Positions 54,128-61,264 of a DNA stretch of 64,000 bases are shown here, piece after piece. The stretch lies in the NCBI GenBank assembly GCA_900768995.1, contig CAAGEZ010000001.1:1-64000 (forward strand). The letters are read 5' to 3'. The position numbers were made by a program, and so were the translations under genes. Each line of letters starts with the position of its first letter. Within the stretch, counting starts at the first letter, position 1. The notes beneath the pieces are model-generated. The model was not told the origin of the DNA. It ran no database searches and was given only the letters and a program-made list of their open reading frames with translations. The DNA is from Oscillospiraceae bacterium. Lineage in GTDB: Bacteria > Bacillota > Clostridia > Oscillospirales > Ruminococcaceae.

Positions 54128-55114
54128 TTATTGTTTATGTTTCTTCATCTTGAAGCCCTCGTCCGAAAGGGGATTCGATTCAAGAGCCGTTCTTACGTTT
54201 TCATTGGTGAGGTGAGTGTAAATTTCCGTGGTGGAAATGCTTGCGTGACCGAGAATTTCCTTTAACACCATAGGGTCAACATTTCCGTACTGATACATAA
54301 GCGTAGCCGCAGTGTGCCTGAGCTTATGGGTGGAAAGCCCCCTGTTTCCCATACCGATGCGGTCAAGAGCCTCCGTCACTATCTGCTGAACACGCCTGTT
54401 TGATATCCGTGTTTTCCGCTTTGAGAGAAAAAGTGCGTCCGTGGGAGCATCGGGTCTAGCAGCAAGATACTGTCTGATTGCCTCCTCGCAGCCGTTGTTT
54501 ATGTGAACGATACGCTCCTTGTTGCCCTTTCCCAGAAGACGCAGTGTTCTGTCATCAAGGTCAATGTCCTGAATGTTTATTCCCACAAGCTCGGAAAGTC
54601 TCATTCCGCAGTTGAGAAAAAGCATAAGTATGCAGAAATCACGCTCATAGTAATCCTCCGCAGGGCTTATGTTTTCAAGGAGCTTTCTGCTCTCGTCAAG
54701 TCCAAGGTATTTTGGCTGAGCCTTTTTGGGGCTTGGCACATCAAGGGTCTCCACAGGATTTATTTCAAGATGAAAGCTTGTAAGCTTATTATTGCACAAT
54801 GCCTTGTAAAAACCCTTTATAGCGGAAATTTTTCTCGCCCTCGTCTTGTCATTGTTGCCCCGTTCTTCGGCGGAATAGTTAAGATATTCGTAAACGTCCG
54901 CAAGGGTAACGGCAGTCACCTTTGAGAATGGCACATCGGCAATTCTGTCGATATCATCGCCCTTTGCGTTCATCATATTTTCCTTTATGTACCGCAGGAA
55001 AAGCCGCAGGTCAATGTAATATGATTCGATAGTTTTTTCCGAACGGTTTTTGATAACTCTGAGATAGAAAATATACTCTTTCAGATAAGGCGGACAGTCC
55101 TTCATATCCGTCAT
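54128..55114 (-). CDS. Tyrosine recombinase, XerC/XerD-like
   Basis: A 328-residue site-specific recombinase. The N-terminal SAM-like DNA-binding domain ('YLRVIKNRSEKTIESYYIDLRLFLRYI') is followed by the catalytic core: Arg172 in 'CGMRLSELVG', Lys in 'LGKGNKER', His263 and Arg266 in 'HKLRHTAA', a His in 'LGHASISTT' and the nucleophile Tyr299 in 'IYTHL'. No phage genes, cargo or att repeats were seen nearby, and the length and core fit a housekeeping Xer role in resolving chromosome dimers better than an integrase. Start at 55114 follows GGGAGG; a longer in-frame start is not supported. Confidence 0.9.
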   Translation of the reverse strand: MTDMKDCPPYLKEYIFYLRVIKNRSEKTIESYYIDLRLFLRYIKENMMNAKGDDIDRIADVPFSKVTAVTLADVYEYLNYSAEERGNNDKTRARKISAIKGFYKALCNNKLTSFHLEINPVETLDVPSPKKAQPKYLGLDESRKLLENISPAEDYYERDFCILMLFLNCGMRLSELVGINIQDIDLDDRTLRLLGKGNKERIVHINNGCEEAIRQYLAARPDAPTDALFLSKRKTRISNRRVQQIVTEALDRIGMGNRGLSTHKLRHTAATLMYQYGNVDPMVLKEILGHASISTTEIYTHLTNENVRTALESNPLSDEGFKMKKHKQ

Positions 55115-55184
55115 ACAGCGCACCTCCCGACCTATAATACTTTTACTTAATTTTATCACAATAACATTTTACTGTCAACCGCAG

Positions 55185-55226
55185 GAAATAAAAAAAGCCG
55201 CCTGACCGATATTCCGGACAGGCGTA
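55185..55226 (-). terminator. Terminator of the small unknown gene
   Basis: On the minus strand GCCTGTCCG and CGGTCAGGC pair around 'gaatat' and are followed by GGCTTTTTTTATTT. Confidence 0.85.
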
Positions 55227-55242
55227 AGCTGTGTTACCCAAG

Positions 55243-55668
55243 TTATTTTATACGAAATACTGCGTTCTCTTTCATTCCGTATTCATCGCAGATGTATATA
55301 CATTTCAGCCTATATGCTTTAAATATTCTTTTAAGGAATGAATAAAGCATATCATTTTTACTGATATTTAATTGATCCGTGCTTATATTCAGACTGACCT
55401 CAACATTATCTTCATCGGAACTTAGCAGTATCAATACGTTTTCGTATTTTTTCTCCAGAAACAAAGTGCCTGCAAGTATAGTGCCTGTGTTTGCATATGA
55501 GAAAAATCCGCCAAGCTGCAGGCTGTCGCAATAAGCCGTATCACCTTTTTCCCTGTCGTATAAATGCGAATTGACTGCATTTATATCAGACATATTCATC
55601 TCAGCTTTTAGCAGTCTGTCTATGTCGGAAGCAGCAACGCCCTCAAAAACAACATCATAATATTCCAC
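55243..55668 (-). CDS. Uncharacterised 141-residue protein
   Basis: No family recognised. A small soluble protein, mixed alpha/beta, beginning 'VEYYDVVFEGVAASDIDRLLKAEM', with a central 'NVLILLSSDEDNVEVSLNI' strand pair and a C-terminal 'MLYSFLKRIFKAYRLKCIYICDEYGMKENAVFRIK'. Start: GTG at 55668 is eight bases after AGGAG; a TTG two codons earlier is too close to the site. Upstream on the other strand lies the type I toxin promoter, so the two are divergent. It might be an immunity or regulatory gene, but nothing shows this. Confidence 0.7.
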   Translation of the reverse strand: MEYYDVVFEGVAASDIDRLLKAEMNMSDINAVNSHLYDREKGDTAYCDSLQLGGFFSYANTGTILAGTLFLEKKYENVLILLSSDEDNVEVSLNISTDQLNISKNDMLYSFLKRIFKAYRLKCIYICDEYGMKENAVFRIK

Positions 55669-55718
55669 AGACAACGCTCCTATACCGCATTATCTTAAAT
55701 ATTGTAATCAATTTGTAA

Positions 55719-55747
55719 TTGACAATTTATGCCGAAAAATGTATAAT
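55719..55747 (+). promoter_or_regulatory. Promoter of the type I toxin mRNA
   Basis: Perfect TTGACA (55719-55724) and TATAAT (55742-55747), spacer 17. Confidence 0.9.
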
Positions 55748-55753
55748 AAAAAA

Positions 55754-55870
55754 CGGTACATAGTACCGAAGCAGCCTGATAAAAGAGCCTTAGGCACTTT
55801 TATCAAACGGTAGGCGGTGATGTCTCCTCTTTTCCCTGGCAATCCCATCGGAAGGGAGGTGCAGATGTAG
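55754..55870 (+). promoter_or_regulatory. Structured 5' leader of the toxin mRNA
   Basis: Three hairpins can form: CGGTAC/GTACCG near 55756-55768; TGATAAAAG/CTTTTATCA near 55777-55805 (9 bp); and a stem in which TTTCCCT near 55839 can pair with AGGGAG of the ribosome site near 55855. Hiding the ribosome site is a known safety feature of type I toxins. Confidence 0.65.
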
Positions 55871-55969
55871 ATGTCGATACTCGAAATTTGTGCGTTGTCA
55901 GCTCTTGCAGTTGACATTATACGCCTTATAATAGATATCCTTACTTACAGACGCAACAAAAAAGACTGA
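55871..55969 (+). CDS. Hydrophobic 32-residue peptide, likely type I toxin
   Basis: A short frame with GGGAGG upstream (spacing 11). The peptide begins MSILEICALSALAVDIIRLI and ends in the charged tail RRNKKD: one hydrophobic span with a basic tail, the layout of holin-like toxins of type I systems (TxpA, BsrG, Fst). Overproduction would be expected to harm the membrane. Its mRNA has its own consensus promoter and a structured leader, and an antisense RNA from a second consensus promoter overlaps its 3' end. The family is inferred from architecture, not from a motif. A two-codon ATG-TAG six bases before the start may further lower translation. Confidence 0.75.
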   Translation: MSILEICALSALAVDIIRLIIDILTYRRNKKD

Positions 55970-56065
55970 CCGCCCAAGTTCCTACCTTGAGCGGTCGGTC
56001 TCTAACATCAAGTTAGAGACATAATTCGCATCACGGAGGCACACCGTCTATACGGCTGCTTCTTT
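55957..56065 (-). ncRNA. Antisense RNA antitoxin of the type I module
   Basis: A minus-strand RNA of about 108 bases starting near 56065 and ending at a terminator formed by GACCGCTCAAG/CTTGGGCGGTC (plus 55968-55996, one mismatch), followed by AGTCTTTTTTG. It also carries a 9-bp hairpin GTCTCTAAC/GTTAGAGAC. It converges on the toxin mRNA and is complementary to its 3' part, including the last codons, the TxpA-RatA and BsrG-SR4 arrangement. The same stem may end the toxin mRNA. Confidence 0.7.
55968..55996. terminator. Shared hairpin at the overlap of toxin mRNA and antitoxin
   Basis: The stem described for the antitoxin. On the minus strand it has a T6 run; on the plus strand no T run follows, so toxin termination may instead use the next hairpin or extend further. 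Confidence 0.7.
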
Positions 56066-56071
56066 ATTTTT

Positions 56072-56100
56072 ATTATATCATCTCCCTCCCAATTTGTCAA
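56072..56100 (-). promoter_or_regulatory. Promoter of the antisense antitoxin RNA
   Basis: On the minus strand a perfect TTGACA (56095-56100) and TATAAT (56072-56077), spacer 17. Confidence 0.9.
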
Positions 56101-56238
56101 GAGGGAGATTTTTCATAAACACTATTGTTAGCTCCCTGCACACCAAATAACGCTTGTAATGATGTATAATGCAAATATACGTAAACGGCATATGCCGCTC
56201 TGCAAAAAAACTATAATTCAAACAGGGGGCAAATCAAA

Positions 56239-57009
56239 ATGGAAGAAAAAATCGAAGTAAATGATTATGAAATGGAGCTAAATCCCAACGGTCAAGGAAT
56301 GGTGCTTAACGAATACGAAGTTCTTAAGGACGGTCTCATCACCTTCAACAGTATCACCCTTGCAGCCACACTTATCCTTTTAATAATTTTCATTTCTATG
56401 GCAATAAATGAGCAGGGATCTGCAGGAAGCAGTGACGAGGCAGGAACGGTGCTTTTTATTTTAATCGGCTGTATCATCGCCAATATCATCAGTGACAAGG
56501 TAATGTCCAAAAGATTCAGCCGGTTAAAATACAAAAATCCTGCTATATGCTCAGAAAAAAGATTTTATATGGAAGCCGCCAAAGCGGTGCAGAACGCAGG
56601 CTTTGAAACAGAGCGGAGCTTTTTTACATACTTTTCAAGCGGCAGAGGCCTTGTGGTGACAAAGCCCGCACTTTTCGACTATTCAATGGTGACCTTCTAT
56701 GACCCGCAGTCGAATACATTCAGCGTTGCAAACAAAAAGCGGATCGGAAGACCCAACCTTGACGATCTGGCAATGCTGATAGAAAACCAGCTTTACAGCA
56801 AATATTGCCCCAAGGTCGTAAGTGCCGTTCAGAAGAGACTGGAGCTGTGTGCCGATTCTGTTGAACGCTGCAAGGAAGAAAATCTGGACAGCGACGCTCA
56901 CGACGGTCTTGTCCAAGGCTTTGCGTCTGATTTTGTCAAAAGTATGGCACAGTCCGCCGTGTTGGTAGTCGGAGCTATTATTATCATCGCAATAGCTTCA
57001 ATTCTGTAA
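56239..57009 (+). CDS. Membrane protein of unknown function, three spans
   Basis: A 256-residue protein. Two hydrophobic segments lie near 36-56 and 70-90 and a third at the very C-terminus ('VLVVGAIIIIAIASIL'). Between them is a soluble domain of about 140 residues with 'SEKRFYMEAAKAVQNAGFETERSFFTYFSSGRGLVVTKPALFDYSMVTFYDP'. No family is recognised. AGGGGG lies eight bases before the ATG. A bulky 102-bp hairpin begins five bases after its stop. It is next to the type I module on the same strand as the toxin but separated by about 270 bases. Confidence 0.78.
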   Translation: MEEKIEVNDYEMELNPNGQGMVLNEYEVLKDGLITFNSITLAATLILLIIFISMAINEQGSAGSSDEAGTVLFILIGCIIANIISDKVMSKRFSRLKYKNPAICSEKRFYMEAAKAVQNAGFETERSFFTYFSSGRGLVVTKPALFDYSMVTFYDPQSNTFSVANKKRIGRPNLDDLAMLIENQLYSKYCPKVVSAVQKRLELCADSVERCKEENLDSDAHDGLVQGFASDFVKSMAQSAVLVVGAIIIIAIASIL

Positions 57010-57013
57010 CGTA

Positions 57014-57115
57014 ATACTAAGAACCAATTAAAAACTGTACAAAAAATCGAGCATAATCTTGCATATATGGATTATGCGAAGATTTTTTGTCTACAGTTTT
57101 ATTGGTTATTAGTAT
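57014..57115. repeat. 102-bp imperfect palindrome (MITE-like or large hairpin)
   Basis: The left arm from ATACTAA (57014-57020) matches, in inverted order, the right arm ending TTAGTAT (57109-57115) almost to the centre. Matching blocks include AACCAAT, AAAACTGTA, CAAAAAATC and GCATAATC. Arms are about 50 bases with few mismatches. It may be a non-autonomous element or a transcript-end structure. Confidence 0.75.
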
Positions 57116-57116
57116 A

Positions 57117-57157
57117 AATCACCGCCTGTATGAAAATCATACAGACGGTGATTTTTT
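57117..57157. terminator. Bidirectional terminator
   Basis: AATCACCGCCTGTATGA pairs with TCATACAGACGGTGATT (one mismatch) around AAA, with T6 on the plus strand and A-rich sequence on the left. It serves the membrane protein gene and the PHP phosphatase gene. Confidence 0.88.
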
Positions 57158-57163
57158 ATTATC

Positions 57164-57958
57164 TCACAGCCTTATCATCTGAGCATTCCTGCCCCGATAA
57201 GTCGCATAATACTTAAATCCGCAGTCTTTCAGCATCTTCCCTGCCATATCAAAGCAAATGCCCACAGTTTCGGGGGAATGAGCGTCGGAGCCGAGAGTAA
57301 CAAGCTCCCCGCCAAGCTCTCTGTACCTCACAAAAACATCACGTCCGGGGTTCGGCTCGTTCATTCCTCGTGAAAGCGCACCCGTATTGCATTCAAGAGC
57401 AATGCCCTTTTCGATAATGGTTTCAAGAATGGGGTCAATGCAGTCCGCAAATTTTCTGTAGGAATATTCAAGCCCGTGCTTTTTTCCGTAGCGGACAATG
57501 TAGTCAAGATGTCCCAAGGAATCAAAACAGCTTATCTTCTTTATCCTTTTGAGAGTGGTCTCAAAAAAACGCTCATAAGCATTGTGATGGTGAGTCTCGA
57601 AATACCCGTCATAATAAGGGTCAAGCCCGTCAATGAAATGCACCGAGCCGATAATGAAATCAAAGGGATATTCCTTTGACAGCTCTTCAAGATACCCCGC
57701 AATATGGTTCTGGAGTCCCATTTCAAGACCTATGCAGATATCCAGCCTGCCTTTGTACATATCTCTGAGCCTTGTCATTTCCTCGAAATATTTCGGGAAG
57801 TCAAGGTTAAAATCAATGTCCGAAACAACATCGTAATCGTGATGATCGGTAAAGCATATCCGCTCCATTCCGAGAGAAATCGCCTTTTCGATCTGCTCTG
57901 TGGGGGGAGTTTCGCTGTCCCCCGAAAATGAGGTGTGAAGATGACAGTCTGCGTACAT
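57164..57958 (-). CDS. PHP-domain phosphatase, histidinol-phosphatase-like
   Basis: A 264-residue PHP metal-dependent phosphoesterase. The first metal motif 'DCHLHTSFSGDS' is at residues 4-15, with 'CFTDHHDYD' (about 35-43), 'IGLEMG', 'FIIGSVHFIDG' and 'LECNTGALSRGMNEPNPG' then 'VTLGSDAHSPETVG', giving the full set of His, Asp and Glu ligands. This is the HisJ/HisK pattern, the phosphatase of histidine synthesis in Firmicutes. No other his genes adjoin; its start overlaps the stop of the DHHW protein gene (TAATG), which links it to the polysaccharide cluster. Substrate could therefore differ from histidinol phosphate. Confidence 0.85.
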   Translation of the reverse strand: MYADCHLHTSFSGDSETPPTEQIEKAISLGMERICFTDHHDYDVVSDIDFNLDFPKYFEEMTRLRDMYKGRLDICIGLEMGLQNHIAGYLEELSKEYPFDFIIGSVHFIDGLDPYYDGYFETHHHNAYERFFETTLKRIKKISCFDSLGHLDYIVRYGKKHGLEYSYRKFADCIDPILETIIEKGIALECNTGALSRGMNEPNPGRDVFVRYRELGGELVTLGSDAHSPETVGICFDMAGKMLKDCGFKYYATYRGRNAQMIRL

Positions 57959-59661
57959 TATTGTCCCCCGCTTTCCCCTGCATTGTCCGAATTTACGGGC
58001 GTATCTGCCACAACAGGCTTTGCGCCCGATGCAGGCAGCGTGCTCACGCCGTTATCCTGCACCGCAGCTTCTGCCGATGTTGCAGTTGTTGCCGCAGTTG
58101 TTTCAGCCGTTGCGTAATATGCCTGAACTTCCGCTATTTTTTCATCGTCAAGAGTGCCGTATTCATTGGTGTAAAGCTTCTCAATGCCGTCAATGAGAGA
58201 GCTTGTGTTTGCGGCAAAGGCGTTGTTTATGAAGATAACATCGGTGATGCCCTTTTCCTTCATATACTCCACAGCGTTCCTGCCGAAATAGCGGATATCA
58301 ATAACATATATCTCGTCAAAGCTGTCCACAAGATAGGGCACAAATGCATTTCCGTAGGATTCCTTGAAAACGCAGACCTTTCTGCCAGTGTTGTTCTCGG
58401 TGACGATCTTTGTGTGGATAGCGTCGGAGCCGATGAACACGCCGTATGCGTAGTTTGCGCTCACATTATCATAGAAAAGCGTGCCCTCGCCCTTTGGCTT
58501 CAGGGTGTCATAGTCATAATAATAGGTCTTGTAGCTTGACTTCGGCTTGTAGTAAGTGAAAAGCTCGGGGCTGTTTTTCAGAATGGGGTCATTGGTGTAG
58601 CCGTAAAGTGAGCCTACATAGCCATCGATCTCACGAACTTCATAATCCTTGTCAATGTCCTTGGGCGTCTCCCCCATTGCCTTAACAAGAGCGGCATATG
58701 CATAATAAGCACCTCTGTGGGACCAGTGGTGGTCTGTCCTTAGGTAGATATACTCGTCGGTGTGCGCCGCAATTTCATCATATGCATCAACAGGGATAAC
58801 ATCGGCGGTATAGCTGCTGTAAATATGGTCGATAGCGTCCTTTTCGGAGGAGCTGTACTTTTGGAACTTCTTCGGAAGATAAAACTCAACAGAAGTGGGA
58901 ACAACAATGTTGTAAACATTCACATCACTGCCCATAGCCTCCTTGTAGCGGCTGATAAGCTCCGCATAGCGAGTGCCCATTTTCTTGTTGCCGCCGAAAA
59001 GCATAACGCCCGCATTATCGCCGTACATCTTAACTCCGTCAACCACTATTCCGTTGTTGGCAAAGTCCGCAATGTTCTCCACTTCCTCCTCTTCCGTTGT
59101 TTCCTCCTCGGAAACAGTGGTCTCGGGAGCAGTTGTCTCCGCAGGGGCTGTGGCAACATCGCCCTCGGGTACCGACTCATCGGGCACAGGCTCAGTCACA
59201 GCAGGTTCGATGACAGTCACAGCGTCAGTCTCCTCACCGATAAGCTTGCCCTCCTCATCAGCCACCACGTTTACATTGCCGTAAAACTTAGGTGCACTGA
59301 TACCCTTTGCATTGTTGAATTTTGCGCTCAGCTCAACAATTTTCTCACGGAAAGGAACGGTATCGGAGAAATATGCGGTAAATTCCGAGGCAAATGTGCC
59401 GTCGAAATAGCTTTTCACCGTAAGCGCAGGCTTTTTGGCAAGCTCACGCTTTTCCGACTCGGAAAAATCGGGACGTTTAAGGAACACAAGGCACAGCCCC
59501 GTGAAGAAAAGCACCGCAATAAAAATGATTATGGTCACTCTTTCAAACACAGCGTGCCGTGACTTATACACCTTTTCAGCCTCGGAAAGCCGCTTCTTTC
59601 GGGCGATGGGCTGAGACCTGTATTTTTTTCTGCCCTCTTCGGGCTTCTTGTTTTCTTCCAT
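57958..59661 (-). CDS. DHHW-family (AlgX/AlgJ-like) membrane-anchored protein
   Basis: A 567-residue protein with one membrane span at about 45-65 and a large outside domain. The motif DHHW is at residues 310-313 in 'LRTDHHWSHRGAYYAY', and an SGNH-like catalytic layout is expected ('MLFGGNKKMGTRY', 'VFKESYGNAFVPYLVDSF'). Residues about 135-180 are a Glu/Thr/Val/Pro-rich linker. Proteins of this type sit next to MBOAT acyltransferases and acetylate surface polysaccharides, as AlgJ and AlgX do for alginate. Here the MBOAT gene is 19 bases upstream, so a pair is likely. The start at 59661 follows GAAAGGAAG; a longer in-frame start is less likely. Confidence 0.88.
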   Translation of the reverse strand: MEENKKPEEGRKKYRSQPIARKKRLSEAEKVYKSRHAVFERVTIIIFIAVLFFTGLCLVFLKRPDFSESEKRELAKKPALTVKSYFDGTFASEFTAYFSDTVPFREKIVELSAKFNNAKGISAPKFYGNVNVVADEEGKLIGEETDAVTVIEPAVTEPVPDESVPEGDVATAPAETTAPETTVSEEETTEEEEVENIADFANNGIVVDGVKMYGDNAGVMLFGGNKKMGTRYAELISRYKEAMGSDVNVYNIVVPTSVEFYLPKKFQKYSSSEKDAIDHIYSSYTADVIPVDAYDEIAAHTDEYIYLRTDHHWSHRGAYYAYAALVKAMGETPKDIDKDYEVREIDGYVGSLYGYTNDPILKNSPELFTYYKPKSSYKTYYYDYDTLKPKGEGTLFYDNVSANYAYGVFIGSDAIHTKIVTENNTGRKVCVFKESYGNAFVPYLVDSFDEIYVIDIRYFGRNAVEYMKEKGITDVIFINNAFAANTSSLIDGIEKLYTNEYGTLDDEKIAEVQAYYATAETTAATTATSAEAAVQDNGVSTLPASGAKPVVADTPVNSDNAGESGGQ

Positions 59662-59680
59662 TTTGTTCTTCCTTTCAATA

Positions 59681-61096
59681 TCAGAATCTGAAATAAAGGA
59701 ACGGATTATAGGTGTCGCCCACAAGGGAGATCACCGACAAAAACATTATTGCGGCAAGTGAAACTATCTTCACAGTGCCCACAAAAACAAACTTGCCCTT
59801 TGACTGCATCGAAAATCTCTCGCCCACCTTACGGACATAGCTGTAAACGGGCACGCAAAGAATGACCGCTGCGATTATGAGCCATAAGCTGCCCTTGAGC
59901 TTTGATACCGTAAGGATATCCGTAAGGGCAAGACCATTTGCGCCGAACATTGCTCCGAGGCAGGAGGAAAGCTGTGCGGTGTCAGTAAAGTAGAAAATTG
60001 CCCAGCCGAATATGACTGCGATGATAAGGTAAAGATGTCCGAAGAATTTCGGCAGCTTGTCAAGGACTTTCAGCAGGAATGTTTTCTCGATAACGAGGAG
60101 CACGCCGAAATACAGTCCCCAGATGATGAAATTCCAGCTTGCGCCGTGCCACAAACCTGTGCAGAACCATACTATGGCGATGTTTAAAAGCTGATGCTTT
60201 CTGTTTCCGCCAAGAGGAATGTAAACATAGTCACGAAAAAATGTTCCGAGAGAGATATGCCATCTGCGCCAGAACTCAGTCACCGAGGAGGATATATAAG
60301 GGTGCTCGAAGTTTTCGGGGAAATGGAAGCCGCACATCAGTCCCAGACCTATCGCCATATCCGAATATCCCGAAAAATCGTAGTATATCTGCAATGAGTA
60401 CATTATAACGCCAGCCCACGCCGCAAGAACTGAGGAGGGGGCAGTGCCGAAGTCAAGCAGCTCGGAAGCCAGCATTCCCACGGAATTTGCTATAAGCACC
60501 TTTTTTCCCAGACCGAAGATAAGGCGGCATATGCCCCGGTAAAAGTCGCTTATCTTAACGTCTCTGCTCTCGATTTCCCGTGCAACTGAGCTGTATCTTA
60601 CGATAGGGCCTGCAACGAGCTGGAAGAACATAGACAGGTACAGAAGATATCCGAAATAATTCTTCTGTGCCCGTGCTTTCTGCCTGTAAACGTCCACCAC
60701 GTAGGTAATGGACTGGAAGGTGTAAAAGGAAATTCCTATGGGCAGGTGGAAATCGGGAACGGGCAGGGACAGCCCCGTCACAGTGTTTATTCCCGAAACT
60801 ATCATTCCGCTGTACTTGAAAACGCCTAAAATGGAAAGGTTCACCACGCAGGATATAACAACGCCGAGGACAGCTTTCTTCTCGCCCTTGTGCTTGTCGA
60901 TAAACCTGCCGTTGAAGTAGTCAAAAACCGAGCTGAATATGAGCAGGCACACCCACACAGGCTCTCCCCAGGCGTAGAAACACAGGGAGAAGATTATAAG
61001 AACGATATTTTTTATCTTAGTGTTTGAAGCCGCAAAATAGCATATCAGAAACAGCGGCAGGAACACGAACAGGAAAAATATATCCGAAAATACCAA
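59681..61096 (-). CDS. MBOAT-family membrane O-acyltransferase (AlgI/DltB-like)
   Basis: A 471-residue multispan protein, about eleven membrane segments. The catalytic His is His317 in 'GLWHGASWNFIIW'; 'YYDFSGYSDMAIGLG' at 238-252 and 'EFWRRWHISLGTFFRDYVYIPLGG' at 274-297 are family signatures. It should move acetyl groups across the membrane onto surface sugars, acting with the DHHW protein downstream. The start is TTG (61094-61096), ten bases after AAGGA, behind its own promoter. DltB is excluded because no dlt genes are present. Confidence 0.93.
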   Translation of the reverse strand: MVFSDIFFLFVFLPLFLICYFAASNTKIKNIVLIIFSLCFYAWGEPVWVCLLIFSSVFDYFNGRFIDKHKGEKKAVLGVVISCVVNLSILGVFKYSGMIVSGINTVTGLSLPVPDFHLPIGISFYTFQSITYVVDVYRQKARAQKNYFGYLLYLSMFFQLVAGPIVRYSSVAREIESRDVKISDFYRGICRLIFGLGKKVLIANSVGMLASELLDFGTAPSSVLAAWAGVIMYSLQIYYDFSGYSDMAIGLGLMCGFHFPENFEHPYISSSVTEFWRRWHISLGTFFRDYVYIPLGGNRKHQLLNIAIVWFCTGLWHGASWNFIIWGLYFGVLLVIEKTFLLKVLDKLPKFFGHLYLIIAVIFGWAIFYFTDTAQLSSCLGAMFGANGLALTDILTVSKLKGSLWLIIAAVILCVPVYSYVRKVGERFSMQSKGKFVFVGTVKIVSLAAIMFLSVISLVGDTYNPFLYFRF

Positions 61097-61131
61097 TGCA
61101 TTACATTCCTTTATATAAAATAAGTATTATT

Positions 61132-61160
61132 ATTATACACCCAAAATTCCTTTTTTTCAA
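61132..61160 (-). promoter_or_regulatory. Promoter of the MBOAT-DHHW-PHP operon
   Basis: On the minus strand TTGAAA (61155-61160) and TATAAT (61132-61137), spacer 17. Confidence 0.8.
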
Positions 61161-61264
61161 CCGCATAAAACCATAATTTATGTCACACCGATAACATTTC
61201 GGTTACTCTGTAAAAAATTATGGGGCATAGTGTCATAAAATAGGATATAACGTCCAAAAGGAGT

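Noticed and set aside
54128..55114. Phage or integrative element integrase
   Set aside because: No excisionase, phage genes, att repeats or tRNA target are nearby; a Xer-like role fits better.
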